From positions 67,296,268-67,360,267 of the forward strand of contig OZ024826.1 in assembly GCA_964016985.1 (NCBI GenBank): a stretch of 64,000 nucleotides of DNA, written 5' to 3'. Origin of the DNA: Anodontia alba (taxonomy: Eukaryota; Mollusca; Bivalvia; Lucinida; Lucinidae). The notes below the pieces were generated by a model, which searched no databases, was not told the origin of the DNA, and was given only the letters and a program-made list of their open reading frames with translations. Positions within the stretch are counted from its first letter, which is position 1; every line of letters starts with the position of its first letter. Shown in pieces: positions 10,231 through 21,706 of this stretch. The position numbers and the translations under genes were made by a program.

Positions 10231-10626
10231 ATTGATGAAGACGTAAACGATACAAATGATATTCGATTGTCTCCTATTCCGGTAATTCGAAACTCCTACC
10301 GTCCAGTATGCAATTTCGAATCAGAAGATGGTCTAAGTTCACAGCCAATAATTCGAATGGCACCAGTTCTACCACGGACATGCGTTGCCAGGGGATATGT
10401 CCCAAACAGCGTGCTCAAAAGAAGAAATGTGAACAATCTACAAAAAAGAAAAATTCTGACGACTGTAAAACAGAAAGCAAAAAATTTAAAACCTAAACTT
10501 CCCAAAGTAAGGGATGTTAATGTAATTGATAAATATGCAAGGTTGTTATTTCCCCTTCTATTTATTGTGTTCAATATTTCTTACTGGGGCTATTATCTCG
10601 TTAAGCAGTATCAAAACAACAGATAA
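10231..10626 (+). CDS. Terminal exon of a Cys-loop ligand-gated ion channel (GABA-A/glycine-type)
   Basis: The exon encodes 131 residues. The first 95 or so are a low-conservation, basic stretch (KQKAKNLKPKLPKVRD) typical of the M3-M4 cytoplasmic loop. Residues 97-124 read NVIDKYARLLFPLLFIVFN then ISYWGYYLV, matching the TM4 segment of anion-type pentameric receptors (I-D-K-x-x-R-xx-FP-xx-F-xx-FNxxYW). Only six residues (KQYQNNR-like end) follow the membrane segment, and TAA at 10624 ends the protein, as usual for this family. The protein would sit in the plasma membrane as one subunit of a pentamer gated by a neurotransmitter. The ligand cannot be told from this exon. Remaining exons must lie upstream, outside the window or unrecognised. 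Its frame is intact, unlike its neighbours. Confidence 0.82.
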   Translation: MDEDVNDTNDIRLSPIPVIRNSYRPVCNFESEDGLSSQPIIRMAPVLPRTCVARGYVPNSVLKRRNVNNLQKRKILTTVKQKAKNLKPKLPKVRDVNVIDKYARLLFPLLFIVFNISYWGYYLVKQYQNNR

Positions 10627-11340
10627 CGAACGCTTCACGTGCAAATAACCTGATATTTTACGTAAAAAATAGAAGATATTTTAAGAAAACAAGAATGAAT
10701 GGTGTGCTAAATGTATTTTCATAAATGACACAGACAAAAGAAAACTGTGTATCTCATACATTGCCCGTTATGTCTAAAATGTCTGTTGAACCGCAGTTGC
10801 ACATCAGTATTGTAGGATAACGGGCTGCGATATGCAAAAATGTCATCGTCGGAGCACATGCGAACAGCTGAGTGATAGGTACTGTAGATATAGTAAGTTA
10901 TATAAGAACTTATAACACATTTGTTGGTCCGACTGTGCGGATGTGCAGATTGTCCCGCTCTTGCTGTTCGCATCTATCACGGTATCGTATTTTCGTATTA
11001 CGGGGCTCAGTTCTTCTTTTGTCAAAAGCTGTGGAAGTTTACGTAAATATATGTGTGCAAAGCTAGTGGAGTGAATGTGGATTAGAGAGTACAAGTAAAT
11101 GTATATCTAAAAACTGCCTTCGTTTGGAAATCAAATTGAAAGCATACTTTCATTACTTTTTCTCGAACACGGATGGAATAAATTTATGATTTTACATTCA
11201 TACATTATTTATATGACATGATAAGATGTTGCTGTTTAAAACGTGCAGCGCATCAAAGCAGAAAAATGAGCAATTTGAAAACAACGCACTTATCTTTACT
11301 GTTTCCTTGAAACAATTAATGAAATTCCACAATAAAGGCC
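10627..11340 (+). other. Probable 3' UTR of the receptor gene
   Basis: Non-coding sequence follows the stop. AATAAA occurs at 11177-11182 and again at 11332-11337, either of which could direct polyadenylation. A piece at about 10858-10980 resembles the fold-back repeat family of this window (GCGAACAG ... CTGTTCGC). The end of the transcript is not determined. Confidence 0.4.
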
Positions 11341-12130
11341 AAAATTATGAAGCTCATCCTTCATCAGGCACCGAAAGAAGATGATGTACAAACAAAGCGG
11401 CACATATATAATAACCGACGTACGAACAAAAAAGCGCCTAGGAACAGTCAGCAGAAAAACAACTGGGCGAAAGCGAGCGGGGCTTAAGCTAGTTCTACTT
11501 GCGCTTAAACTCGCCCACAGTTACAATACAGCTCCATAATGCAATATGTGACTGGTCAGAGTACACGTCCTCTACTTGATCAGTGAAACAGTAAAACACA
11601 TATAACCACAAACACTATAGTAAAACACATATAATCACACACAATGACGGAACAAAGCAGAGGGCCCGATAGCAATCTAGTGTCAGAGCACAAGAAACCC
11701 AGCCCACCAAATGGACCACAATCCCGACTACAGTCATTAATAGTTAAGCAATGGCAATCACCTCAGGCAATCATACATCAACCTAGCTCTCATAAAGTCC
11801 AAATACCGACCGATCGTCGGGTAATTAAAGAGGAAATCATGGATGAGGGCTCATGGTAATCACATCAGGCACTGGCAGCCAGAGCTTAAGAAAACTACCA
11901 GTTGAACCACGGAGGGCCCAAACAAATATATAACATCAACCTAACCTTCATAAAGTCCAAATACCGACCGACCGTCAGGCAATTAAAGAGGAAAATATAG
12001 CTGTCAACCATGATTGGATTAAAAGTCCAAAACTGTTTTCATTATGCTAATTAGTTCAGTAAATATGGGAAAAAACATATATAAAGGACATGTAAAAAAA
12101 CAGGTTTGTTGTTCTGTGTGTTAAACAACT
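11341..12130. repeat. Non-coding stretch with a 158-bp direct duplication
   Basis: CATAAAGTCCAAATACCGAC occurs at 11791 and 11949 within longer similar segments that share AATTAAAGAGGAAA, a period of 158 bp. An open frame at 11644-11859 lies across this repeat, has biased Q/P/S composition and no recognised domain; I do not call it a gene. Confidence 0.5.
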
Positions 12131-12696
12131 CTCAGACTCAGTGACGGCCTCTTTAAACGGCCTAAAACTTTAACCAGTGGGTTCGGGCTTGACGCTTTGG
12201 CTTGGCCCGCCGTGGTTCAACTATTGGTTTCCATTTACTCTGGCATACAGTAGAATTAGCCATGAGTACTCGTCCTTGTTTATTATAGTGATTAATTTGA
12301 TTTTTATGTTTTCGCTTTGATGCATTGACTGAGTTGGGAGCCTTTATGCGAACCGAATTTTTATGTATTTCTGTATCGGGACCCAGGGTTAGCTGTAAAA
12401 GTGCTTTAAACCGCCGGTGGTTTACTCTAAGGCGGTGGTCCCGGTGTTAGTCTTACTCTTTGTTGCTTTGTGGTTTATTCTAGGGGACGATTTGTTTATG
12501 CCTTGTGTCATTTTGTTCTTGTGTTTTTCAGTCCTTTTAGCATTGCGATTAACTCGCTTGAGGAAGAAAAAGTGCTTTTCATACGTTTGTTTGATTTGTG
12601 CTTGTTTGGATTTTTCTGTTTCTCTTCCTCTTGGTGTCTGGGGAGGGCTGCGGTTTGTGATTGTGACACTCCTTGATCTCTTACCTTTTTTGCATA
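12131..12696 (+). mobile_element. Poly-C retroelement tail, copy P3
   Basis: Collinear with P2 from GTGACGG(C/T)CTCTTTAAACG through TTCGCTTTGATGCATTGACT and AAGGCGGTGGTCCCGGTG to a T-rich end near 12690. In this copy the C-tract has shrunk to CCGCCGGTGG. Open frames across it are not conserved in the other copies. Confidence 0.6.
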
Positions 12697-12819
12697 CCAC
12701 GCCTGTTGTGTTTGTGCCGTGTGGAGACCCTAGAAAGTCTCCCCATACATTCATTTAATGGTGTGCCAGAGTGCACTTTAAAATCACTTTTCGTATTCCT
12801 CTTACTCATGATTCTTATT

Positions 12820-13410
12820 TATATCTCAAAAGACCGAAAATCGGACACTCGGTTGTATAAAGTCTCTTCGTATACATAGAGGTATGTGATTTTTTTTCGA
12901 TGTTAAGATCGAATTTTATTTCACCAAATGAATATCAAAAATGTAGGATTTTTATGAGTGGAGGTAAACACGAGTGAACCTACGTTTTGGTGTCCTGTTT
13001 GAAACACTGAAAATATCGGAAAACATGAAAGAAAGGCAGGGTAGTTTGCGAGACTGTATACCACCTCTCCCCACCCCCTGTCCCCCCATCCCCGGTATCC
13101 CCAGCTAAAAAGGTTTTCGATTTCACAAAGTGACCAGAATAGGCTGAGATCCCAAAGGAAATGAAATATAATATGCACAATGATAAAGTACGGGGAGACG
13201 TTTTACAGCCGCCAAACGAAACAACACCGGTTATAGTAAAGTAAAAAATCTAAAAGGTTGCCTTTGGAAACACACAAAAGAACGGAAATCGGAGACTGGG
13301 TTTTATTAAGTCTCTTCATATACAATAGTGTAGGTTACGAGGCTGTATACGCCCCTAGCACTGGCGTAAGCGGTATTCGATATTCAGAGTAACCAGAATG
13401 GTGAAAAAAA
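12820..13410 (+). repeat. Dispersed repeat R3, two adjacent copies
   Basis: Shared core: TTGCCTTTGGAAAC, then ATCGGAGACT(C/G)GGTTTTAT, TAAGTCTCTTCATATAC and GCGAGGCTGTATAC. Copies here begin near 12828 and 13253. Others are at 16979-17250 (+) and, inverted, at 15380-15800. The centre (GAGACT...AGTCTC) is palindromic, which suggests a small DNA element. No coding content. Confidence 0.55.
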
Positions 13411-13734
13411 ACCATAGATCTCCAGTAGATAATGCCACAGTGACATTAATGGTCTCTCACTATTGAGAAAAAAATAGCTTTACATGATTTATTGAGAAAA
13501 TGTATTATCTATGCCATATCTTAAAAAAACTGCATCATTTTAAGTATGGAAACAGTTTTGTGATACGCATGCTTCATTTGATTTAGTTACATTATTTGCG
13601 GTGTGGCATTCAGATAGACTGTTGAAATAGTCAACATTTCATAAAAAACGTTGTTTAAGCCCACAGTTATTAGAATCTCTAATTGCTCGCTTTGTTTGCA
13701 TTAAATTTCCTATTGTTTGTTATGTTTAAATGGT
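13411..13734. other. No recognisable feature
   Basis: AT-rich sequence with no open frame or repeat copy that I can identify. Confidence 0.4.
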
Positions 13735-14480
13735 TACAAAAAAGGTCCAAAACACCAACAGACAAAAACAAACAAGAGCAAATCGAACAAACGTAATCCC
13801 AATGATCAAAGGACTGAAAAAAAAAAAAAACAAAAAAAAAAAACAAAAAAAAAAAAAAAAAAAAAAAACAAAAAAAAAAAAAAAAAAAAACAACAACAAA
13901 AAACATAAGAACAACATAACACTAGGCAAAACTAAAACAAATCGCCTCGTAGAATAAATCACAAAGCAACAAAGAGTTAGACTAACACCGGGACCACCGC
14001 CTCAGAACGGTCAGTAGAATAAACAGCCGTGGGGGGGGTGGTGGGGGGGGGTTAAAGCACTTTTACAAGTTAGCCAACCACCCTGGGTCCCGATGCTACT
14101 CTTAATATATATTAAATCGGTTCGCACAAAGGCTCCCAACTCAGTCAATGCATCAAAGCGAAAATATAAAAATCAAATTAATCACTATGATAAACAAAAA
14201 ACTCATGGCTAAATCTACTGTGTTGCCAGAGTAAATGAAAACCAATAGTTGAACCACGGCGGGCCATAGCAAAGTCATATCGTCAAGCCCCAACCCACTG
14301 GTTAAAGTTTTACGAAGAGGCCGTCATTGAGTCTTGAGGCCCGAACCGCCGTAGTGCAATGTAGCATAGCCATCAACAATGATTGGGTTGATAACTAGTC
14401 ATGCAGTCTGCCGCATAATATCCAGGCTATAGCCAATTCTTTTATCACGTTTAATTAGTTTTCTCCGAAAAGTTAGAGTT
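13735..14480 (-). mobile_element. Poly-C retroelement, copy P5 (inverted)
   Basis: The reverse complement matches P2. Its 5' part still encodes FRRKLIKRDKRIGYSLDIM then RQTA. It is followed by the shared 3' region with a poly-C tract (G-run at 14030-14050 on plus) and TGACCGTTCTGAGGCGGTGG. The A-rich stretch 13819-13905 on plus is an expanded homopolymer region in its 3' part. Apparent ORFs over the A/T run are low-complexity artefacts. Together with P2 it links the poly-C tail to the coding remnant. Confidence 0.6.
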
Positions 14481-14898
14481 TCCCACATTTTTTTTTCTAA
14501 ATATGTACCCTGTCAACGTACAAGCTGTATTAACGCGTTCTCAAATAAAAAGACCTGTCGCCAGACAGGACAGCTCGCCTGAACTCGCGCTTGTCAATCA
14601 AATAAAAAACATAGAGGTCCTAAAAACTTGGACGTAAAATTTTAACATGAAAATTTAAAGTCTTAACCTTGGGTGGTGGGGATGGCACTACGCAAAATTC
14701 TGAACCAATATACCAATTATACCAAAGATTAATCAAATCCGCCGTCGCCGCTGTCGCTGCCGACGCCAAAGGTAGTACAACGGCTCTCCGTGAACGCTGT
14801 TCAGGTGAGCTAAAAAGGGATTAGAGCACTTTTGGACAGTGAAACTGCACGTTTTGACTGTGTCAAAAGAGCGATTTATTCCTTCACCAAGCAATCTA
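14481..14898. other. No recognisable gene
   Basis: Mixed sequence with a short CG-rich patch at 14741-14800 (GCCGTCGCCGCTGTCGCTGC) and no frame or family I recognise. TTTTGACTGTGTCAAAA at 14853-14869 resembles a partial unit of the satellite that follows. Confidence 0.4.
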
Positions 14899-15295
14899 AC
14901 TATTGGAAATATCCAACACCTGTGAGCATCAGTTTATCTTAACTATAGTCAAAACAGCGAATACACCTTTCATTGTGTCTAAATCGTTGTTTTGACTATT
15001 GGAAATTTCCAACACTTGTGAGCATCAGCTTATTTTAACTATAGTCAAAATGGCGAATACACCATTCATTGTGTCTGAATCGTTGTTTTGACTATTGGAA
15101 ATTTCCAACACTTGTGAATATCAGCTTATTTTAACTATAGTCAAAATAGCAAGTACACCCTTCATTGTGTCTAGATCGTCGTTTTGACTATTGGAAATTT
15201 CCAACACTTGTGAGCAGAGCATCAGCTTATTAGTCAAAAGATATACCCTACATTATGTCTAAATCACCGTTTAGACTACTGGATTTCCAGTACTG
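14899..15295. repeat. 96-bp tandem satellite, about four units
   Basis: Units start with ACTATTGGAAAT at 14899, 14995, 15091 and 15187, exactly 96 bp apart, and a final degraded unit starts at 15275 (88 bp). Every full unit contains TTTTGACTAT and ATAGTCAAAA, which are reverse complements, so single strands can fold. The array is not coding. Confidence 0.85.
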
Positions 15296-15379
15296 TTAAA
15301 CATTTTTTGTACTCTAATGTGTATTTTATGCATGATATGTATTATTCATCATTATTGAAATGTTCCTATCATAGGACAG

Positions 15380-15800
15380 CAGACTTCGTATGCAGCCTCG
15401 CAAACTTAAGTGTTGCATATGAAGAAACTCAATCAAACCGAGTCTCCGATTTGCAAAGGCAATCCTTTTTTACTTTTATATTTCTTACTGACCATCATTA
15501 GAATAGTAATTGTACAGCTTTGAGGTGAATGTTGTCAATAATGTGACTGATAAAAGAAGCTCTTCTGGCAATGCGAACTGTAAGGCCAGGAAGGAGAAGG
15601 AGACTTTACGTTTATTTCTCCTAAATATTCAAGGTCTCTACAAAAAACAGTAAATAAATTAAAAAGTACAGCCTCGCAAACTACAGTGTTTCATATAAAG
15701 AGACTCAATCAAACCGAGTCTCCGATTTTCGTGTTGGTGTTCTATGATTCCAAAGGCAATCCTTCTTATTTTACATAATCCTGTTTTAATTTTTTACTTT
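15380..15800 (-). repeat. Dispersed repeat R3, inverted, two partial copies
   Basis: GCAGCCTCGCAAACT followed by AACCGAGTCTCCGATTT and AAAGGCAATCCTT occurs at 15400-15470 and 15669-15765. It is the reverse complement of the R3 core at 13253 and 16979. Sequence beyond it to about 15980 is AT-rich without a gene. Confidence 0.55.
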
Positions 15801-16978
15801 GGCAATCCTTTTTGACTTGTTTTTTATACATAATATAGTTCTTGACTGAAACATGGACTAACGAATTTTCTGACAAATACTCGTTTTCACTCCTATGTTT
15901 TACATAGAAAATTAAAAAAAGAGAAAAGCTAAGAGAGATTCTGGTGATATAGCAATTTTTATACGCACTGTCTGACACATTAGTTTTTCAAGATGAATAC
16001 GATATTTTGTGGGTAAAATTAAATGGTCAAACGCTTGATTTAGATAAAGATCTGTATTTTTGTTTGTAACGTTCTTCCCGAAGGCTCTAGCAGGCAGTCG
16101 ATGGTTGAAACAAATATATTTGATCGTTTGATGAAATCTCTAGTATATATTAATAAGTTGCAAATGAAAACGCCTATATATGTTATCGGACATATAGGCG
16201 GTGATTTTAATGCTCGGACAGCCGCATGCGCTCGATTATGTTGCTGTTGATACAGATCGGCATGTACATGTGCTTCCGACGAATATACTGTAGATTCTTA
16301 TATCGCTCCGCGTAGAAACCATACGCCCTTACTCGAATGGCTTATTACTTCTGGAAATGTCGTCAGTCAGGATTGCATATTATGAATGGGCGAAGATGCC
16401 GACGTCGGAAAATAATACGTACATTGGCTCTAATGGCAGTAGCGTTATCGATTATATGTTATCTTCACAAAATATGTTGAATTTTGTAAATTCATATTGA
16501 GGACCCCAATATTTTGTCCGATCATTGTTGTGTTAAATTCCCTGTTAGAAATAAAGATGCAGCAGAAATTACTGACACTTTTGATAATATAAATAGAGGA
16601 TCTTACACTCTTGGTCATTTCATATGAAATTTATGAAACGAGCCTTCGTGTAAGATTCTGTTTATCATATGACCCTTTTAATTTGAATTTTATCGCCAAT
16701 TGTTCAACAGAAAAATGCATAGTTGACATGGACGTCGTCATGACGTTACTTGTTCCCGCCAAAGTTATATAACGTGTGGTTATACGATTTTATAACATGA
16801 CGTTATCCACTGAATAACAGCGACGTCATACGACAAATATGTATGGAACTCAGACTTACAAATTTTATAAATATTATTAATACAAATTTTATGCAGGAAA
16901 AGTTACTTAATTTAAATCAAAATATTATTAACAGTAGGTAAACTAAAATTAATGGATGTTAATGAGATTTTGTCAGAA

Positions 16979-17250
16979 TAAACGTCAAAAAGATTGCCTT
17001 TGGAAACAAAGAATACACTACGGATAAGAAAATGGGAGTCTCGATTTTATTGAGACTCTTCATAAGCAGTAATGAAGTTTGCAACACTCTAGCGTATACA
17101 TGAGTAGAACTCCATTTTCAGATATATCACAATAGGCCCAATGATCCCAAAAGATATAAAATATAATCTGTACTATGGTATACGGGGAGACTTTCTATTG
17201 CCGCCACACGACACTAACACCAGCCGCAGTGAAGTAAAATAAATATACTC
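16979..17250 (+). repeat. Dispersed repeat R3 inside the LINE
   Basis: It reads AAGATTGCCTTTGGAAACAA, then GGGAGTCTCGATTTTATTGA and GACTCTTCATA, the same core as 13253. It separates the endonuclease and linker parts of the surrounding LINE, so it probably inserted there. Confidence 0.5.
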
Positions 17251-17755
17251 CGTTTTTTTTAAATTGTCATGTTAGCTCACATTACCAATATGTTGAAAGA
17301 AAAGAAAATCCCTGGTTTAATGAAATTTGTCAAAAAAAAAAAAAAAAAAAAAAAGATACATATTTTTGCAGAAATTAAGGCAAAATAAAAATGTTGAATC
17401 AAGTGTGGCAATAACTGGGGCACGATCAGAAAGAGTAATTCGCCAAGCTAGATAAACTTTGCGCTTAGAGCAAGCCAAATTTTGTAAACTATACTGGAAA
17501 ATGTTAAAAGAATCGGCAAATGTAAAACAAAAAAAGAAAAAAATCATCGACTATTAAATTAAGCATTTTCCGAAAGATATTTTAAAGCAATAAATAATCC
17601 GTCGGATCCTTTCTTTGTACCTGATGAAGATGTACTCTAATTTACAGAGCGAACTGAATGTTATGTTTAGTGAACTGAATGTAGAAATTACAGTATCAGA
17701 AACAGAAAATGCAATACGCCAGCTAAAACTTGGACGGAGCGGGTCCTGATTTGTT

Positions 17756-18080
17756 CTTTAACCACCCCCACCGGTGGTTTATTCTACTGACCGTTCTAAG
17801 GCGGTGGTCCCGGTGTTAGTCTTATGTGGTTTGTGTTGCTTTGTGGTTTATCGAGGCGATTTGTTTTATGTCTTTCCTTGTATTATTTTGTTCTTATGTT
17901 TTTCAGTCCTTTTAGCATTGCGATTACCTCGCTTGGGGAAGAGAGAGCTAATCTTAGTGCTTTACGTGCGTTTGTTCGATTTGCGCTTGTTTGGTTTTGT
18001 CTCTTTCCTCTTCCTCTTGGAGTCTGGGAAGGGCTGCGGTTTGTGATTGTGGCACTCCCTGGACTTTTCTCTTATCTTTT
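17756..18080 (+). mobile_element. Poly-C retroelement tail, copy P4, with 6-bp target duplication
   Basis: The shortest copy, starting just before the C-rich tract (ACCACCCCCACCGG) and ending with GGACTTTTCTCTTATC plus a T-run. It interrupts a readable LINE frame (...GRSGPD / FINGKD...). TTTGTT is repeated at 17750-17755 and 18081-18086, as expected for a target-site duplication, although six bases is short. It gives the clearest 3' end for the family. Confidence 0.65.
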
Positions 18081-19016
18081 TTTGTTTATTAATGGAAAGG
18101 ATGCGTTGTTAAATACATTGTTTGCAATATTTAATAATATTTTTTATTATTAATTTAAGTTGTGGTATTTCCCAGAGATGTGGTCAAAAGGATTAGTGAT
18201 TCCGTTGCATAAAAAAGGTAATTTGAATGATGTTAATAATTACAGAGGTATAACTGTTAAGTTATATAGGTATGCTTTTTATTCGTATTATAAATAATAG
18301 ATTGTACGATTGGGCTGGAAATTATCATGTATTCATTGAAGCTTGAATGTATGAGTACCTCTTATAATGTTTTTATTTTACATGTTAAATCAAGATAAAA
18401 GGTTATTTTGTGCATTTAAAGATTTTAAGAAGGTATGTTGTTATAGTTCAAACTTATTAAATTAGGTCTCCGCGGAAATATTCTAGATATAATTAGGGTC
18501 TATGTATGATAGTGTCAAATCAAGAATAAAGTATGAAAATATGTTTAGTAATGAGTTCTCTTGTATACTGGAGTCAGACAAGAGTGCATATCGCCTTTTC
18601 TGTTCTGGATCTAGGGTATTTATATTGGGTTAATAAAGGTTTTTATAGTTATATTTTCATATTCAGCTAAAGGTATACATAATGGTTTGAACTATCTGGA
18701 ATTATATTGCAAGAGGTGGAAATTAAAGGTAAAACACACCCAAAAAATAACGGTATTCAGGAAAGGTGGTATATTACCAAGAAATTCAGAATTTTCATTT
18801 GATAATATTGGAAATCGTAAGTAAATTCACGTATTTAGGAGTAGTTTTCACAGCCAGTGGCTCTTTTGCAGAAACTCAAAATAGGTTTGCTGGACAAGCT
18901 CCTTTGCGTTTTGTTTTGAGTATGACACAAATAAATGGAAAACAAGTATATACATGTGACATGAACATTTATGCCTTTGATGTTACATTAATAACGTTAG
19001 TACTCCTAGACCGATC

Positions 19017-19205
19017 TCAGTCAGCACATCTAATGAGTCAGGCCAGTGCTGTTCAAAAATATCAAATCCAAAAGACTGTTTTGCTATCAAATGCAAAAGA
19101 CTGTTTTGCTAGGTGACGCTGAAATGATTGGTTAAAATTCACGACGTCACAGTAACGTTGCTCCAGGTAACGTAATGTTTTGTCGACGTTCACTTGTGAA
19201 ATCTC
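19017..19205 (+). repeat. 190-bp internal repeat, unit 1
   Basis: TCAGTCAGCACAT, ATGAGTCAGGCCAGTGCTGT, GTAACGTAAT and GACGTTCACTTGTGAAA recur at 21707-21905 in the same orientation. Both units are carried into the second large duplicate (about 56367-56557 and 59048-59240). Its nature is unknown. Confidence 0.7.
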
Positions 19206-19208
19206 TGT

Positions 19209-19213
19209 CTCTC

Positions 19214-19280
<67 letters not shown>
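19209..19280. repeat. (CT)n microsatellite
   Basis: A CT-dinucleotide run, longer than its counterpart at 56562-56601. It produces spurious RE-repeat open frames on the minus strand. Confidence 0.95.
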
Positions 19281-19285
<5 letters not shown>

Positions 19286-19594
19286 TCATGTGATTTGTTT
19301 GCTAGGCAAGGAATCTTTATAACAGCATTATAAGGCCAGAGCATTAACTGTGGGTGCGCCGACTGTTCTGAACCTTCGTTGTCCACCTATTAGATGGTAC
19401 TTTTTCGTGTGACACGACTCAAATTACAAAAGGATCTGAATATCATATGCGAACAGTGTAGATCCTGATCAGAGTTCGAATATGCACGGATTAGACTCTG
19501 ATAAGATTTCGTAGGTTTGCTGCTTGTTCTCGGGCAATGAATACAGGCAAATATATGCATTACCCGGAAGCAATCAAGCATTCATGTACGCTTG

Positions 19595-19745
19595 CATACA
19601 AAACATGCATGCATGCGTGCGTGCGTGCCTTCCTGCCTGTGTCATAGACACATAAGGACAAGTGCATGATAACATACGAACGTGCGTGCGTGCGTGCGTG
19701 CAATGAATGCATGCATGAGGCATATGCATGCATTATCATTATCAT
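19595..19745. repeat. (GCAT)n and (GTGC)n microsatellite patch
   Basis: Runs such as CATGCATGCATGCGTGCGTG and CGTGCGTGCGTGCGTG alternate here. A shorter version is present at 56927-57045. Confidence 0.85.
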
Positions 19746-19868
19746 CATCATTACTACCGTATTTGCTCTAAATATTGGGACAACTTAACCCATTGTCATA
19801 TCTGTCCTAAAATTTAAACAAGACCAGTTTACTACCTTTTGAAATGTCTAACATGTCGCTGGATGAGT

Positions 19869-19950
19869 GGCAAACAATGTAGGCCCTGATCAAACGCCGC
19901 GTTATTCGGTGTCTGATCAGGGTCTACACTGTTTGCTCAGGCCTGCTGTC
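19869..19950. repeat. Fold-back repeat with TGATCAGGGTCTACACTG arm
   Basis: The left arm GCAAACAATGTAGGCCCTGA pairs with the right arm TCAGGGTCTACACTGTTTGC around a loop of about 25 bp. The duplicate is at 57177-57250. Half or diverged versions occur at 22140-22200, 45280-45430, 50230-50285, 50706-50780, 50970-51035 and 51275-51335. It is probably a miniature element; no coding content. Confidence 0.75.
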
Positions 19951-21706
19951 CGAATACTAACGGTTATTACGGTATTATCATTACGAACGGTAACTAATGC
20001 AGGCTAATCTGTCTACAATTGTCAAAAGACCCATTTCTCATATTCAGGCCATGATCATTATTATAAGTAGAAGTAGTAGCGGTAGTTGTAGTAATAGTAT
20101 GAATCGACATAGGAGAAAAGGGCCAACCTAGTATATGCAAACAACGGATACTAAGAACCATATATGCACCCGCGCAGTCTGAACAGGGATTTTCTATTTG
20201 ACGATGTTTCTACTAAATATTCAGACACTTCAGCTCTTACCGTACTTGCCCTAATAATTTGAAACGTCCATTTGGCTACCTGTTGATGTGTCCAAGAAGT
20301 GCAAGACGAGAGACTAACAGTGATCAGAAGCTGCATTCTGCTGTGTCTCATAAGGATCTTCACTGATTACCAAGGCCTGACAGTCCGAAAGGATAAACAC
20401 GGTACTTATTTTTTTACCATAACTCAATAATTCCGTGACAGTATAGTGAAACTTTCATGATGTGTGTTTTTCTGTTCACATTTGTGATGAGGTACATTTT
20501 CTCAGGTTACGGGTATCATTTTTATAAGCCGAAACTTGAGGACCCTGATAGGGTTTACTGATTGATTAGAAATGGCCATTTTCTATACTGAATAGAGGAA
20601 ATTTAGTAAAAAAAAAAAAAAAAAGACTGTACAGATTATAGTAAAATGAGGGCATAGAAATAAAGAAAACATGTAAAGAATAGCAGGGGAAAAAAACCTA
20701 TAAAACACCTGATTAGTGAGAAATAAAAATATAATGAATAAGCATAATTAAAAAAGGAAAGAAAGTTGTGCATATAATATGACAATATTATTTTTTTTTA
20801 AAGCTCATGCTGCTTGTATAGTGTTAAATTTGACATTTAAAGAATAAGAGATACGTTTTCTAAATAATAAACTAAAATTTAAAAGAAAGAGACCAATATG
20901 GGTAATTTTTTAACCAGTGAATTTCAGAATCCCCCTTCCCTTTCTTCCCTCTCCCCCGCTCCGCCACATCAAGACCCTAAAACGCAGTATGGCGCATTCG
21001 AACAGCAAAGACTTAAAACAGGATACGCATCCAAATGCAGAGATCGAGGGGAATCCAACCAAAGACATAAAACGGTGCGCATTGCAAAAAATAATATATA
21101 CGAATTAGTGTTTCATACATGACGCAGCTGTTGAGTCTAGTACCTGCAGAACTAATTCAAACCTGCATTCTGTTTCACTCGTTAGTATACGTGAAATAAA
21201 TCAAATGTTCAATTAATGTAGGGATGTGGTTCAGTTTTATTTACAATAATAATTCAGAGGCGTAATAATGCGGAAAAAACACGCTAGCTCCACATTGTGG
21301 CAGTCAAATACGTATAGCCAAGATTATAAAACGCTCATTTAATACACTTCTGCATGTCTGTCCGTATCGGGTAGAAACAAAGAGCTCTCGTCTTTTCAAT
21401 GGAGTTAACGGCAACGCCAAGCCGGTTAGTTCTTCGATGGGTGAACTTACACTACCGAGTGCTGCAGATTTTTCATGTATTTTTTCTCTCTCTTTTTCTG
21501 TTCCTGCTTATTTTTTTTCTCATCAGTTTGTAACTCATAGCAATAATTCTGTTTGCGTATCCTGACATGGCTGATTTTATTTAGTTCTTAATTTGTAGTA
21601 GAAAAGACTACACCACATCCGCCTGTCTGTTGTATTAAGACATATTATACGCACAAATCCTTACACAGTGTAATACCATATGCGAACAGATAAACCCAGA
21701 CCAGTG

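Larger units (their letters stand above)
15980..18896 (+). mobile_element. Degenerate APE-type LINE (EN and RT remnants)
   Basis: The plus strand carries, in broken frames, an AP-endonuclease piece at 16198-16560 (GGDFNARTAAC, then a GSNGSSVIDYM-like stretch and LSDHCCVKF) and a linker at 17296-17340 (ERKENPWFNEIC). It continues with a region before RT at 17690-17745 (AIRQLKLGRSGPD) that resumes after an insertion as FINGKDALLNTLF at 18085. RT pieces follow at 18170-18260 (IPLHKKGNLNDVNNYRGIT) and 18810-18870 (VSKFTYLGVVFTASGSF). Repeat R3 (16979-17250) and poly-C copy P4 lie inside it. The element is cut off at 18896 by the edge of the large duplication. The clade is not resolved. Confidence 0.65.

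Noticed and set aside
11644..11859. 71-codon plus-strand open frame
   Set aside because: Overlaps a 158-bp direct duplication, has biased composition and no recognised domain.
13679..13962. Long open frames of K/N/Q or F on both strands
   Set aside because: They come from an A/T homopolymer stretch in the inverted poly-C element and have no conserved content.
14899..15295. Regular 96-bp repeats considered as a CRISPR array
   Set aside because: Whole units repeat without separate variable spacers, the context is eukaryotic and no cas genes are present.
19062..19386. Open frames rich in RE repeats
   Set aside because: Translation of the (CT)n microsatellite; the length differs in the duplicated segment (56376-56708).
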